Assembly (NCBI GenBank): GCA_947475465.1
Contig: CANJLK010000001.1
Span: 124,001 to 188,000, forward strand
Direction: 5' to 3'
Length of the DNA stretch: 64,000 bases
From: Caulobacteraceae bacterium
GTDB taxonomy: Bacteria; Pseudomonadota; Alphaproteobacteria; Caulobacterales; Caulobacteraceae
Shown here: piece after piece, positions 44,686 through 52,407 of the stretch
Position numbering within the stretch: position 1 is the stretch's first letter
Layout of the letters: every line of letters begins with the position of its first letter
Program-made: the position numbers and the translations under genes
The notes under the pieces: generated by a model
Seen by the model: the letters and a program-made list of their open reading frames with translations, nothing else
Told to the model about the DNA's origin: nothing
Database searches by the model: none

Positions 44686-44709
44686 CGTCACGGCGATGTC
44701 GTCGTGACG
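44686..44709 (+). terminator. Hairpin with CGTCACGGCG stem after GPH permease
   Basis: CGTCACGGCG and CGTCGTGACG pair (one G-U) around ATGT, 14 bases after the permease stop. The same stem sequence recurs at 44897. There is no T-run. Confidence 0.45.
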
Positions 44710-44896
44710 CCGCGGCCTATCGAATGTCGCCGAACAGTCAGCTTCCCGCCGCCGCGCTCACGCCGGTGGGCGAGGCTGAGGGTCGCCATCTACTTTTGGA
44801 AAGTCCTGCCGCGCCGAAAGCGCTGAGCGCTGGTGGCGCGCCCCTATCGACGCTGCGCTCGCTGAGAGCTGTTCGCCGTCCCACCTAGGGGAAGGC
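44710..44896. other. Non-coding spacer between two matching hairpins
   Basis: The 187 bases between convergent permease and P450 genes hold no ORF with coding character and no promoter that I can identify. AGCGCTGAGCGCT near 44819 is a short internal repeat. Confidence 0.4.
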
Positions 44897-44922
44897 GCGT
44901 CACGGCGTCGCCGCCGTGACGC
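44897..44922. terminator. Perfect 11-bp stem hairpin between convergent genes
   Basis: GCGTCACGGCG and CGCCGTGACGC form a perfect stem with a TCGC loop, nine bases from the P450 stop on the minus strand. It probably terminates the P450 transcript and perhaps readthrough from the permease. The stem repeats the sequence of the hairpin at 44686. Confidence 0.6.
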
Positions 44923-44931
44923 TGATCTTCG

Positions 44932-46227
44932 TTACTGCGCGTCGAATTCGATGTGCAGTTGCTTCGGCACGCGCTTTTGGAAGTTGTCGATGTTCTCGCG
45001 TTCGGCGTCATGGCCGGGCGCGAAGCGCGGGTTCTTCAGGCGGTCGAGCATCACCGCCAGGGCGATGCGGCCCTCGGCGATGGCGATGGCGTTGCCCAGG
45101 CACCGGTGCGGTCCGCCGCCGAACGCCATGTTCAGCTCCGGAATGCCCGGACGGTCGACACGGAAAGCTTCCGGATCGCCCCACGATTCGTCGTGGTTGG
45201 CCGAGCCGTAGAGCATCAGGACATAGGCCCCCTTGGGGATCGGCACACCGCCCACCTCGGTGTCCTGCATGACCAGGCGCGAGGTCCACTGGGTCGGCGC
45301 CTCGAAGCGCAGGGCCTCGTCGATGACGTTGGGGATCAGTTCGCGGTCGTCGAGCACCTTTTTCAGTTCCGAAGGATTCTCGATCAGCAGCTTCCAGACG
45401 TTGGCGACCAGCCGTGAGGTGGTCTCATTGCCCGCCGTCAGCACCAGGCCGATTTCGGAGACCAGGTAGGGCAGGTTGATCTCGCCGTCGCGCTCGACCT
45501 GGGCCTTCACGACGCCGGTGATGAAGTCGTCCTTGGGGTTGGCCAGACGATCTCGGATGATCGCGGCGCAGTAGAGGTCGCGCTCGGGGATGTCCTCGTC
45601 CTGGGCCTTGCGTTGCTCGTCGGTCAGGTAGCGCCGGCCGTGGCCGGTGCCGATGCGGTTCCAGCCCAGGAAGATGGCGCGGTCTTCCGGCGGATAGCCG
45701 GCGAGCTCGCAGATGGTCAGCAGGGCCAGCGGATCTGCGAACTGGGTGCGAAGCTCGCACTTGCCCTCGTGGATGAAGGTGTCGATCAGTTCGTTGGCGA
45801 TGCGCCGCAGGGTGTCTTCCGAGGCCCGGATATAGCGTGGATCGACCAGCGAGCGCAGGGCCCGGCGCTTGATGCTGTGCTCGGGGGGATCGGAGGCCGT
45901 CAGACCAAACGAGGTCTGGATGGCCGTGCCCGGGGTGTGCGGCGGGTTTTCGACCCAGCCCTTTTGCGAGCCCTGCAGCATGCGCGGGTCACCAAGGTAG
46001 GTGCGGTTGGAGAACACCTCGGTGTTGCGCAGCACGGCCATGATGTCGTCGCGGCGCGAGATCAGGTAGTCGTTGCGATCGGGGTATTTGTAGACCGGGG
46101 CCTCGGCCCGCAGCGCCGCGTAGAACGGGTACGGGCAGGCCGTCACCTCAGGCGACGGGAAGGCAAAATCCTTCAGGCAGCGTTGGGCGCCCGTGTCCGG
46201 AGCCGCATCCTTGGTTTCGCTCGCCAT
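44932..46227 (-). CDS. Cytochrome P450, paralogue 2
   Basis: Start at ATG 46227 follows GGAGGA; the track start is 114 residues upstream in the regulatory region. The 431-residue protein has heme loop FGGGPHRCLG (Cys about 376), ExxR (DEALRFE) and I-helix TAGNETT with the canonical Glu-Thr pair, unlike paralogue 1. It ends with the family-like KNPRFAPGHDAERENIDNFQKRVPKQLHIEFDA, echoing the end of paralogue 1. It diverges from a TonB receptor across a region with operator-like sites. Confidence 0.95.
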   Translation of the reverse strand: MASETKDAAPDTGAQRCLKDFAFPSPEVTACPYPFYAALRAEAPVYKYPDRNDYLISRRDDIMAVLRNTEVFSNRTYLGDPRMLQGSQKGWVENPPHTPGTAIQTSFGLTASDPPEHSIKRRALRSLVDPRYIRASEDTLRRIANELIDTFIHEGKCELRTQFADPLALLTICELAGYPPEDRAIFLGWNRIGTGHGRRYLTDEQRKAQDEDIPERDLYCAAIIRDRLANPKDDFITGVVKAQVERDGEINLPYLVSEIGLVLTAGNETTSRLVANVWKLLIENPSELKKVLDDRELIPNVIDEALRFEAPTQWTSRLVMQDTEVGGVPIPKGAYVLMLYGSANHDESWGDPEAFRVDRPGIPELNMAFGGGPHRCLGNAIAIAEGRIALAVMLDRLKNPRFAPGHDAERENIDNFQKRVPKQLHIEFDAQ

Positions 46228-46300
46228 TGTTTCCTCCATTGCTGGGTCGCCTCGCGGGGGCGGTTCCCTTTGCGCGCGACAATAGCCGGACGTCCTGTCC

Positions 46301-46309
46301 TGTCCGACA
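46301..46309. promoter_or_regulatory. TGTCCGACA operator candidate upstream of P450
   Basis: A perfect 9-base odd palindrome, 74 bases before the P450 start, identical to the core of the sites at 43109 and 55224. Confidence 0.45.
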
Positions 46310-46524
46310 AAATCGAGCTCTGGCAATATACTACCGTCCGTTTGATTCAAGAGGGCAGGCGCAGTTGCGCGGCGGATCGGGCCGCCGAATCGTCCCGGGG
46401 CGCCTGGGATGGCAGACCCTCTCGGCGCCCCAGGGGCAGATGTAGATTTGCAACAGATCGCCAACTTAGTGGCGCTCCAAACAAATGTATGTCCGAATTT
46501 CCGGACTTGCGACCCTCCGAGGGA

Positions 46525-46535
46525 TTGACGGACAA
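46525..46535. promoter_or_regulatory. TTGACGGACAA operator-like site upstream of TonB receptor 2
   Basis: It matches TTGTCNGACAA at all but one outer position and overlaps the possible -35 of the receptor promoter, 84 bases before the start. Confidence 0.35.
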
Positions 46536-46618
46536 AATTGCAAACATCATTAGAGCCGCGCTGCGCCATGAGGGCGCTCCGTGTCAGAAATCAATCCGCA
46601 TAAATGCGGGGGGGAAAC

Positions 46619-48961
46619 ATGAGAAATTCGGACAAGCTTCGTTGGCTGAGCGCGTCTTCCGCGGTGATCGCACTGTCCATGGCGATCGCGCCTGCGGCCA
46701 AGGCCGAAGCCGCCGCCGGCGCCGCCGCCGCGTCTGCCGCGCCGGTCGCGGTTGAAGAAGTCATGGTCACCGGCCGTAAGCGGGCCAAGGCCGAAGTGCT
46801 GCAACAGACCCCGATCGCCGCCACCGCGGTGAACGCCCAGCAGATCGAAGCCGCCCACGCGGTCGACCTGATCGACCTGGGCCGCCTGACGCCGGGCGTG
46901 TCCTTCCAGCAGGCCAACAGCGCCTACTACAACGACTTCCAGATGCGCGGCATGGGCAACGCGGGCACCTCGCCCCAGGACGAGCCCCCGGTCGGCATCA
47001 TCTATGACGGCATCTATCTGGGCACCGGCACCGGCGCGAACCTCGACCTGTTCGACGTCCAGGACGTCTCGGTCCTGCGCGGCCCGCAAGGCACCCTGTT
47101 TGGCCGGAACGTCACCGCCGGCGCGGTTGTGATCAACACCAACGGCGCGAGCTTCAACAAGTCGGCCGCCCTGTCGGCCAGCTTCGGCTCCAACAGCGAC
47201 TCCGAAGAAACCGTCGTCCTGAACGCTCCCCTCTGGGGCGACGTGGTCGCCGGCCGCCTGGCGGCCCGCTACCTGCACAACGGCAACTGGGCCAACAACC
47301 CCAACCGCGGCCGCCGGGTCGGCGGCACCGATGACTACATGCTCCGTGGCGCCCTGCTGATCCGCCCGACCGCCGACATCGACATCAACCTGAAGGCCGC
47401 TTATCAGGCCGTCGCTGGCGACGCCCAGCCGGTCCGCGGCCTGTCGCCCAACACGACCCCGGCCTCGACCCTGGTGCCGATCCCGATCTTCTCCTATCCG
47501 CAAGCCAAGGGCTCGGTCACACCGAACGATTGGTGGACGGTGCTCAGCCCCTCCAACAACACCCAGGCGCTGGAAACCCTGAGCTTCATCGGCCAGCTCG
47601 ACTGGCGCCTCCTCGGCGGCGTCCTGACGCTGGTCGAAGGCTACCGCCAGGTCGAAAGCGACAACGCCAACCAGTTTGACGGCTCTTCCGCGCCCTCGTT
47701 CCGGTCCACCGGCCCCTACTACCAATGGCAGGACAGCACCGAAATCCGCTTCGCGCAGGAAGTCGGCCGGCTGAACTACACCGTCGGCGGCTACTACTTC
47801 CTGACCGGCCTGGACTCGGCCCAGCGCCGGACCCTGAACAGCAACATCTTCTCGACCTCGGCGGCGGTGAACCCGATCTGCGCCACAAACCGCAACAACA
47901 CCACGCCGCTCTGCGTGACGGGCTCGAGCTTCAGCGACACGGCGCAGCGCGCCCTGCAAACCACCTGGAGCACGGCGCTGTTCGCGGAAGGCGACTTCGC
48001 CATCACCGACAACCTGACCTTCACGGCCGGTATCCGTCAGACCCGCGAACACAAGCGCGCCGTCGTGGCGGGCTTCGCCGCCATCCCGGTCAGCGGCGCC
48101 GATTGCAGCCGGACCATTCAGGTCTGCAACTTCGGCCCGACCCGCACCTACGCGGCGTCCAACGTGTCGCCCAAGGCCGGCCTGTCCTACAAGTTCGACA
48201 CCAACCACATGGTGTTCGGCTCGGTGACCCGCGGCTTCCGCAGCGGCGGCTACTCGCTCCGCGGCGCGGCCCTGACCTTCGCGCCCTACGGCGCGGAAAA
48301 GGTGACCGCCTATGAACTGGGCACCAAGAACGACTTCCTGGATCACCGCCTGCGCCTGAACGCCACGGTGTTCCTGAGCAAGTATAACAACCTGCAACGG
48401 ACCGTGACCCAGCAGGACCCGGTTCAAGGGATCATCCAGTCGACCTTCAACGCCGCCACCGCGACGATCAAGGGCATCGAACTGGAAGGCATCGCCCAGC
48501 TGAACCAGAACTGGAGCGTCAACGCGGTCTACGGTTACGTCGATGCGAAGTACGACAACTTCGCCGGCCTGACCAACGCCGCCGGCGTCTACACCGCCTT
48601 CGCGCCGGTCTCCGACCTGAAGTTCAACCGCCTGCCGGACACCACCGCCGGCATCAGCCTGAACTACAAGGGTGACCTGGGCGACATGGGGACCCTGTCG
48701 GGCCGCCTGGGCGCCTCCTACTCCAGCCACTACTTCTTCGACGACGTGAACACGCCGACGAACGACCAAAAGGCTTACACCCTGGTCGACAGCACGCTGA
48801 CCTTCGACTCGGCCAGCCGCGACTGGAGCGTCACGATCTACGGCAAGAACCTGACCAAGACCAAGTACGCGCAAGCCGGCGCGAACCTGGGCGGCAACGG
48901 CCAGAACTTCTACATCGGCAAGCCGATCTCCTACGGAGTGAAGGTTGCCCGCAAGTTCTAG
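46619..48961 (+). CDS. TonB-dependent outer-membrane receptor 2
   Basis: The 780-residue receptor starts at ATG 46619 after a GGGGGGG tract. It has a signal peptide (SAVIALSMAIAPAAKAEA), an Ala-rich spacer, a TonB-box/plug segment (VEEVMVTGRKRAKAEVLQQTPIA; LRGPQGTLFGRNVTAGAVV) and a barrel ending GVKVARKF. It is shorter than receptor 1 and clearly not a recent copy. Codon choice is more uniform (many GAC, AAC, CTG, CGC) than in neighbours, consistent with high expression, and it has a strong terminator of its own. Confidence 0.95.
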   Translation: MRNSDKLRWLSASSAVIALSMAIAPAAKAEAAAGAAAASAAPVAVEEVMVTGRKRAKAEVLQQTPIAATAVNAQQIEAAHAVDLIDLGRLTPGVSFQQANSAYYNDFQMRGMGNAGTSPQDEPPVGIIYDGIYLGTGTGANLDLFDVQDVSVLRGPQGTLFGRNVTAGAVVINTNGASFNKSAALSASFGSNSDSEETVVLNAPLWGDVVAGRLAARYLHNGNWANNPNRGRRVGGTDDYMLRGALLIRPTADIDINLKAAYQAVAGDAQPVRGLSPNTTPASTLVPIPIFSYPQAKGSVTPNDWWTVLSPSNNTQALETLSFIGQLDWRLLGGVLTLVEGYRQVESDNANQFDGSSAPSFRSTGPYYQWQDSTEIRFAQEVGRLNYTVGGYYFLTGLDSAQRRTLNSNIFSTSAAVNPICATNRNNTTPLCVTGSSFSDTAQRALQTTWSTALFAEGDFAITDNLTFTAGIRQTREHKRAVVAGFAAIPVSGADCSRTIQVCNFGPTRTYAASNVSPKAGLSYKFDTNHMVFGSVTRGFRSGGYSLRGAALTFAPYGAEKVTAYELGTKNDFLDHRLRLNATVFLSKYNNLQRTVTQQDPVQGIIQSTFNAATATIKGIELEGIAQLNQNWSVNAVYGYVDAKYDNFAGLTNAAGVYTAFAPVSDLKFNRLPDTTAGISLNYKGDLGDMGTLSGRLGASYSSHYFFDDVNTPTNDQKAYTLVDSTLTFDSASRDWSVTIYGKNLTKTKYAQAGANLGGNGQNFYIGKPISYGVKVARKF

Positions 48962-48989
48962 TCTAACGTCTAGAATGTGATCGAAAGTC

Positions 48990-49023
48990 GAGGCGTGGGG
49001 CGTTCCCCACGCCTCTTCTTTTT
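48990..49023 (+). terminator. Rho-independent terminator after TonB receptor 2
   Basis: GAGGCGTGGGG and CCCCACGCCTC form a perfect 11-bp stem around CGTT and are followed by TTCTTTTT. It is the clearest intrinsic terminator in the window and isolates the receptor from the crotonase gene. Confidence 0.93.
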
Positions 49024-49066
49024 GCTCAAATGGTTCGGACCAAGAAAACCAAAAAGGGAGTCAAAC

Positions 49067-49924
49067 ATGGCCCGGGATATGGAAGACGAAAACGGCCTGG
49101 TGGTCGGCGCCTACACCGAGAAGCGCGGTGAGGTGGGCTGGATCATCATGCGCGACTACGACAAAACGTCGAACGCCTCGCTGACCGCCAAGAAGTACAT
49201 CCACATCATGCAGGCGGTCGGCCAGGCCCTGCACGACTTCCGCTACGATCCCGAAGTCCGCTGCATCGTGCTGACCGGCGAGAACGACGGCGAGTTCTAC
49301 CGCGTGGCCCGCGGCGTCTCCTACGACGACCCGGGCAACCGCGCGCGGCTCAATCCCATCAACCGCAAGGGCCCCGTGCTCGGCAACACCTTCCCGAACG
49401 CCTTGGAACTGTTCGCCGTGATTGAAAAGCCGATCATTGCGCGGGTGAACGGCGACACGATCGGTTTGGGTCAGGCCTTCTTCTGGGGATGCGACATCAT
49501 CGTTGCGCGGGAAGACGCGATCATCTCCGACGTCCACACCGGCATGCAGACGGTCATCGATTCCAACGGCGAGGTCCGCGGCTTCCCCTGGGCGGTGACG
49601 CCGGGCGATGGGGCCCAGTCCTTCCTGGCCATGTTCATGCCGCCCACGTTGATGAAGGAATATCTGTTCACCTCTCCAGTGTGGTCGATGAAGCGGCTGG
49701 AGCAGATGAACATCGTCAACTACGCGGTGCCCATGAGCGAATTGGACGCCAAGGTCGACGAGATGGTAGCCAAGATCCTGAAGCGGCCGTCGTCGGTCCT
49801 GGCCCACGCCAAGCGGGTCGCGCAGAAGCGCCTGATCGAGAACTGGAACCTGCACCAGGACCTGGCCATGGCCTACGAGCACCTGGACTTCTTCACCCAC
49901 GCCGCCCAGGGCAATATGGACTGA
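49067..49924 (+). CDS. Enoyl-CoA hydratase/isomerase (crotonase)-family protein, atypical
   Basis: Start ATG 49067 follows AAAAGGGAG; the track start at 48977 lies in the terminator. The 285-residue protein has the crotonase fold pattern (VRCIVLTGENDGEF; NGDTIGLGQAFFWGCDIIVARED). The first oxyanion motif (usually FSAGAD) reads FYRVARGVSY, and the catalytic Glu region reads VHTGMQTVIDSNGEVRG with an insertion. It is probably a diverged hydratase, hydrolase or isomerase acting on a CoA thioester. Adenosine-rich AACCAAAAAGGGAG leader suggests efficient translation. Confidence 0.82.
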   Translation: MARDMEDENGLVVGAYTEKRGEVGWIIMRDYDKTSNASLTAKKYIHIMQAVGQALHDFRYDPEVRCIVLTGENDGEFYRVARGVSYDDPGNRARLNPINRKGPVLGNTFPNALELFAVIEKPIIARVNGDTIGLGQAFFWGCDIIVAREDAIISDVHTGMQTVIDSNGEVRGFPWAVTPGDGAQSFLAMFMPPTLMKEYLFTSPVWSMKRLEQMNIVNYAVPMSELDAKVDEMVAKILKRPSSVLAHAKRVAQKRLIENWNLHQDLAMAYEHLDFFTHAAQGNMD

Positions 49925-49953
49925 TCGCGGCGAGATACTGGCTGCGAATGGTG

Positions 49954-49993
49954 AGGCCGTCGAACCGACCGGTTCGACGGCCTTCGTCATTTT
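49954..49993. terminator. Bidirectional terminator between crotonase and NTF2-like genes
   Basis: A perfect 13-bp stem (AGGCCGTCGAACC / GGTTCGACGGCCT) with loop GACC is followed on + by TCGTCATTTT. It lies between two convergent genes. Confidence 0.8.
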
Positions 49994-50021
49994 GGCCTGA
50001 CTTGTCGTCAGATTGCGAGCC

Positions 50022-50501
50022 TCAGTTGGCGGAACGGCGGCCCCATCGGCCGGCCAGCTGGCGCCAGCGGTCGGCCACGGCGGCGAACTGGCCCTTGCGT
50101 TCGCGCAGCAGAGCTTCGCTTGGCGGCACGATCCAGGTCATGGTCATGGACGAAAACCGCCATGCGCCGTCGTCGCCGCGCACATATTCGTCCTGATAGT
50201 GGCCAAGGGCGCCGCGGTTGTTGAACGACCAGAAGCCCTTCGCCTTGCCGGGTCCGGTGATCTCGAGGATCGGCATCTGTGCGACGTGGACGTGCAGCTC
50301 CCCGGCCAGGTTCTTGCTCAGGGCGGCCACGAAGGCGGGCGCGCCCTCGTAGTCGCCGCTGCCCACCGAGAAGCGACAGTCAGGCGTGAACAGGGTTTCG
50401 AAATCCTCCCAGGCCAGGGCGTCGAGCAGCAGGCAGTAGCGGGCGCGCAACTGCCTGATGGCCTCCAAGTCGATCAGGTCCTGCAAGGTCATCTGGGTCA
50501 C
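50022..50501 (-). CDS. NTF2-like (SnoaL/dehydratase-type) protein
   Basis: Three starts are possible. I prefer GTG 50501, because GGAGG lies five bases upstream; the ATG three codons on is the alternative, and the track's Met at 50561 is unsupported. The ~159-residue product has the SnoaL_4 pattern: LIDLEAIRQLRARYCLLLDALAWEDFETLFTPDC, then HVAQMPILEITGPGKAKGFW and a terminal basic helix. The family includes dehydratases, isomerases and epoxide hydrolases of steroid and terpene pathways. Similar in plan to the gene at 59700. Confidence 0.78.
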   Translation of the reverse strand: MTQMTLQDLIDLEAIRQLRARYCLLLDALAWEDFETLFTPDCRFSVGSGDYEGAPAFVAALSKNLAGELHVHVAQMPILEITGPGKAKGFWSFNNRGALGHYQDEYVRGDDGAWRFSSMTMTWIVPPSEALLRERKGQFAAVADRWRQLAGRWGRRSAN

Positions 50502-50623
50502 GGCGTCCTCCGGCTTTTCTCGCGCACAATCCGCGATCTGCGTCGCGGCGATGCGGCCCAAGGTGCAGTATCCGGCTGGCCGTGGAAAGGCGTCACATCC
50601 GGGCGCAGGCGCAGGGGAACAAT

Positions 50624-51523
50624 ATGGATCTGGGCTTTGTCGGACTGGGCGCCATGGGTCGCGAGATGGCTGGGCGGCTGCTAGACGCCGGCCACGATGT
50701 GGCGGTGTTCAACCGCACGCCGGCCAGGATGGCGCCCTTGACGGCGCGCGGCGCCAGGGGCGCCGAAAGCCTTGCGGACGCCGCCCGCCACGGGGGTCTG
50801 GTGCTGACCATGCTGGCCAATGACGCGGCCCTGCGCGAAGTGGCCCTGGGGCCGGAGGGCCTGATCGCCAGCCTGCCCAGCGGAGGGATTCACGTGGCCA
50901 TGGGCACCCATAGCCTGGACCTGATCAACGCCCTGGCTGAGGCCCATGCGGCGGCCGGGCAGTGGCTGGTCGCCGCCCCCGTCCTGGGACGCCCAGAAGC
51001 GGTTGCGGCGGGACGGCTGGGGATCGTCGTGGCTGGGGCCGACGAAGCATTGCGGCGTTGCCGTCCGGCGCTCGAAGCCATTGGGCCGCGGATCGTCGAG
51101 GCTGGATCGTCGCCCGCCGCCGCGGCTTCTGTGAAGATCGCCAACAACATGCTGCTGGCCTGCGCCATCGAGGCCTTGGGCGAGGCCTTCGCCCTGACCG
51201 ACGCCTGCGGCGTGGACGCGGACCTGTTCCTTTCCGTGATCACCGGCGGGCTGTTCGCCTGTCCGGCCTACGCGACCTACGGCGGACTGATCGCAACCCA
51301 GCGGTTCGAGCCTGCGGGCTTTACCGCCGCCCTGGGCCTGAAGGACGTCAATCTGGCGCTGGCGGCGGGTCTGGGGGTGGGGGTCGCCTTGCCGGCCGCG
51401 GAAGTCTGCCGTGACGGGCTGGCCGACGCGGTCGCCCGGGGCCAGGGGGACCTCGACTGGGCGGTGATGTCGCGGCGCTCGGGCCCGCCCGAGCCGCCCT
51501 ACTCGCCGGCCGCGAAGACGTAG
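50624..51523 (+). CDS. 3-hydroxyisobutyrate-dehydrogenase-family oxidoreductase
   Basis: The 299-residue enzyme (ATG 50624 after CAGGGGAAC) has the classical motifs LGFVGLGAMGREMAGRLL for NAD(P), FNRTPARM, and KIANNMLLACAIEALGEAF with the catalytic Lys. It is closer to textbook 3-hydroxyisobutyrate dehydrogenase than the two paralogues at 24040 and 31570. It overlaps the convergent GntR gene by 25 bases, so the C-terminal end may be less conserved. Confidence 0.9.
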   Translation: MDLGFVGLGAMGREMAGRLLDAGHDVAVFNRTPARMAPLTARGARGAESLADAARHGGLVLTMLANDAALREVALGPEGLIASLPSGGIHVAMGTHSLDLINALAEAHAAAGQWLVAAPVLGRPEAVAAGRLGIVVAGADEALRRCRPALEAIGPRIVEAGSSPAAAASVKIANNMLLACAIEALGEAFALTDACGVDADLFLSVITGGLFACPAYATYGGLIATQRFEPAGFTAALGLKDVNLALAAGLGVGVALPAAEVCRDGLADAVARGQGDLDWAVMSRRSGPPEPPYSPAAKT

Positions 51524-52266
51524 TCGGGCAGGCGGTCCATGCCGCGCTGGATGCGGCGCACGTGGGCCCGCGCCGCGCGCTCGGCCTGGGATCCATCATT
51601 GGCGACGATGGCGGCGGTCATCTTCTGGTAGTCGTTGTAGAGGTCGTTCTGGGTCATGATCACGTAGCGGGGCGAGACCTGGGTGCGCATCAGGTAGACG
51701 TGCATGCTGGGCAGGATGCGGATCAGTTCGTTGTTGCCGCCGACCGTGGCCATCACGCGGTAATAGGCGTTACGGGCGCGCACGAAGCCGGCGAATTCCT
51801 CGGGCCGGTTCTTGTGGGCCATGAGCGCGGCCAGGTTGTCGCGCATCAGCCGCGCGCCGGCCGTGTCGCACTGTTCGGCCGCCAGGCGGGCGGCCAGGCC
51901 CACCATCGACTCCATCACCTGCAGGATGTCGCGGACATCGTTGCGCGACAGGGTGCGGACATAGGCGCCCTTGTGGAAGGTGAGCACGACGACGCCCTCG
52001 ACCTCCAGCTTCTTGAGGGCTTCGCGTACGGAGCCGCGGCCCACTCCGTAGGTGACAATGAGATCGGCTTCGATGAGCCGCTGGCCGGGGACATAGCGGC
52101 CTTCGTAGATGCCATCGAGGATCTCGTTGAACACCCGCTCGGAAGGACTGTTGGCCTCGCCGTCGGCCCGCGGGCTGCGCGCGCTCGCGTCGCGGCCCAC
52201 GACCTTGCGCGTGACGCCTGTCCCCTCGCTTGCCGCGGGGGCCCGCTGTCCGATCGACCTTGCCAT
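51499..52266 (-). CDS. GntR-family transcriptional regulator, FCD subfamily
   Basis: The 255-residue regulator has a ~35-residue basic N-terminal extension and a winged helix (SERVFNEILDGIYEGRYVPGQRLIEADL, VGRGSVREALKKLEVEGVVVLTFHKGAYV). A helical FCD ligand domain follows. It lies among four TTGTCCGACAA-like sites at divergent promoters and is the obvious candidate for binding them. Its own start region is within a 17-base duplicated segment. GGAGGA stands ten bases before the ATG. Confidence 0.92.
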   Translation of the reverse strand: MARSIGQRAPAASEGTGVTRKVVGRDASARSPRADGEANSPSERVFNEILDGIYEGRYVPGQRLIEADLIVTYGVGRGSVREALKKLEVEGVVVLTFHKGAYVRTLSRNDVRDILQVMESMVGLAARLAAEQCDTAGARLMRDNLAALMAHKNRPEEFAGFVRARNAYYRVMATVGGNNELIRILPSMHVYLMRTQVSPRYVIMTQNDLYNDYQKMTAAIVANDGSQAERAARAHVRRIQRGMDRLPDYVFAAGE

Positions 52267-52345
52267 ACAGCCCAGGTCCTCCGACCTCTATCCAATCCGC
52301 GACGTCAGCCGCCGCGACGAGACCCTGAGCCATACAGCCAAGGTC
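52262..52345. repeat. 17-bp direct repeat at the GntR start codon
   Basis: GCCATACAGCCCAGGTC (52262-52278) and GCCATACAGCCAAGGTC (52329-52345) differ at one base. On the minus strand both contain ATGGC, the first being the GntR start, so a second, out-of-frame ATG exists 67 bases upstream. It may be a duplication or a binding element. Confidence 0.7.
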
Positions 52346-52407
52346 GCTCTTCGATTCCCGTCAATCCCGCCTTGCCCGACGCGCGGTCGCCTGATGGAAC
52401 GGCGGCG

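Larger units (their letters stand above)
46228..46618. promoter_or_regulatory. 391-base divergent regulatory region (P450 / TonB receptor 2)
   Basis: It holds no convincing gene. It contains TGTCCGACA near the P450 and TTGACGGACAA near the receptor (listed separately). It also has a GGGGCGCC...GGCGCCCC inverted repeat at 46397-46431 and GTCCG...CGGAC around 46491-46506. It is AT-richer than its surroundings close to the receptor, as expected for a promoter. TTGACG at 46525 followed 17 bases later by CATTAG is a weak sigma-70-like candidate for the receptor. Confidence 0.45.

Noticed and set aside
46550-48874. 774-residue minus ORF antisense to TonB receptor 2
   Set aside because: Long only because of strong GC3 bias in the receptor; it reads VGG/RQQ-type repeats typical of antisense shadows.
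51770-52333. Out-of-frame minus ORF beginning at the upstream ATG of the duplicated segment
   Set aside because: It overlaps the GntR gene in another frame and is Arg/Gly/Pro-rich; only its start context is of interest, as a possible uORF.
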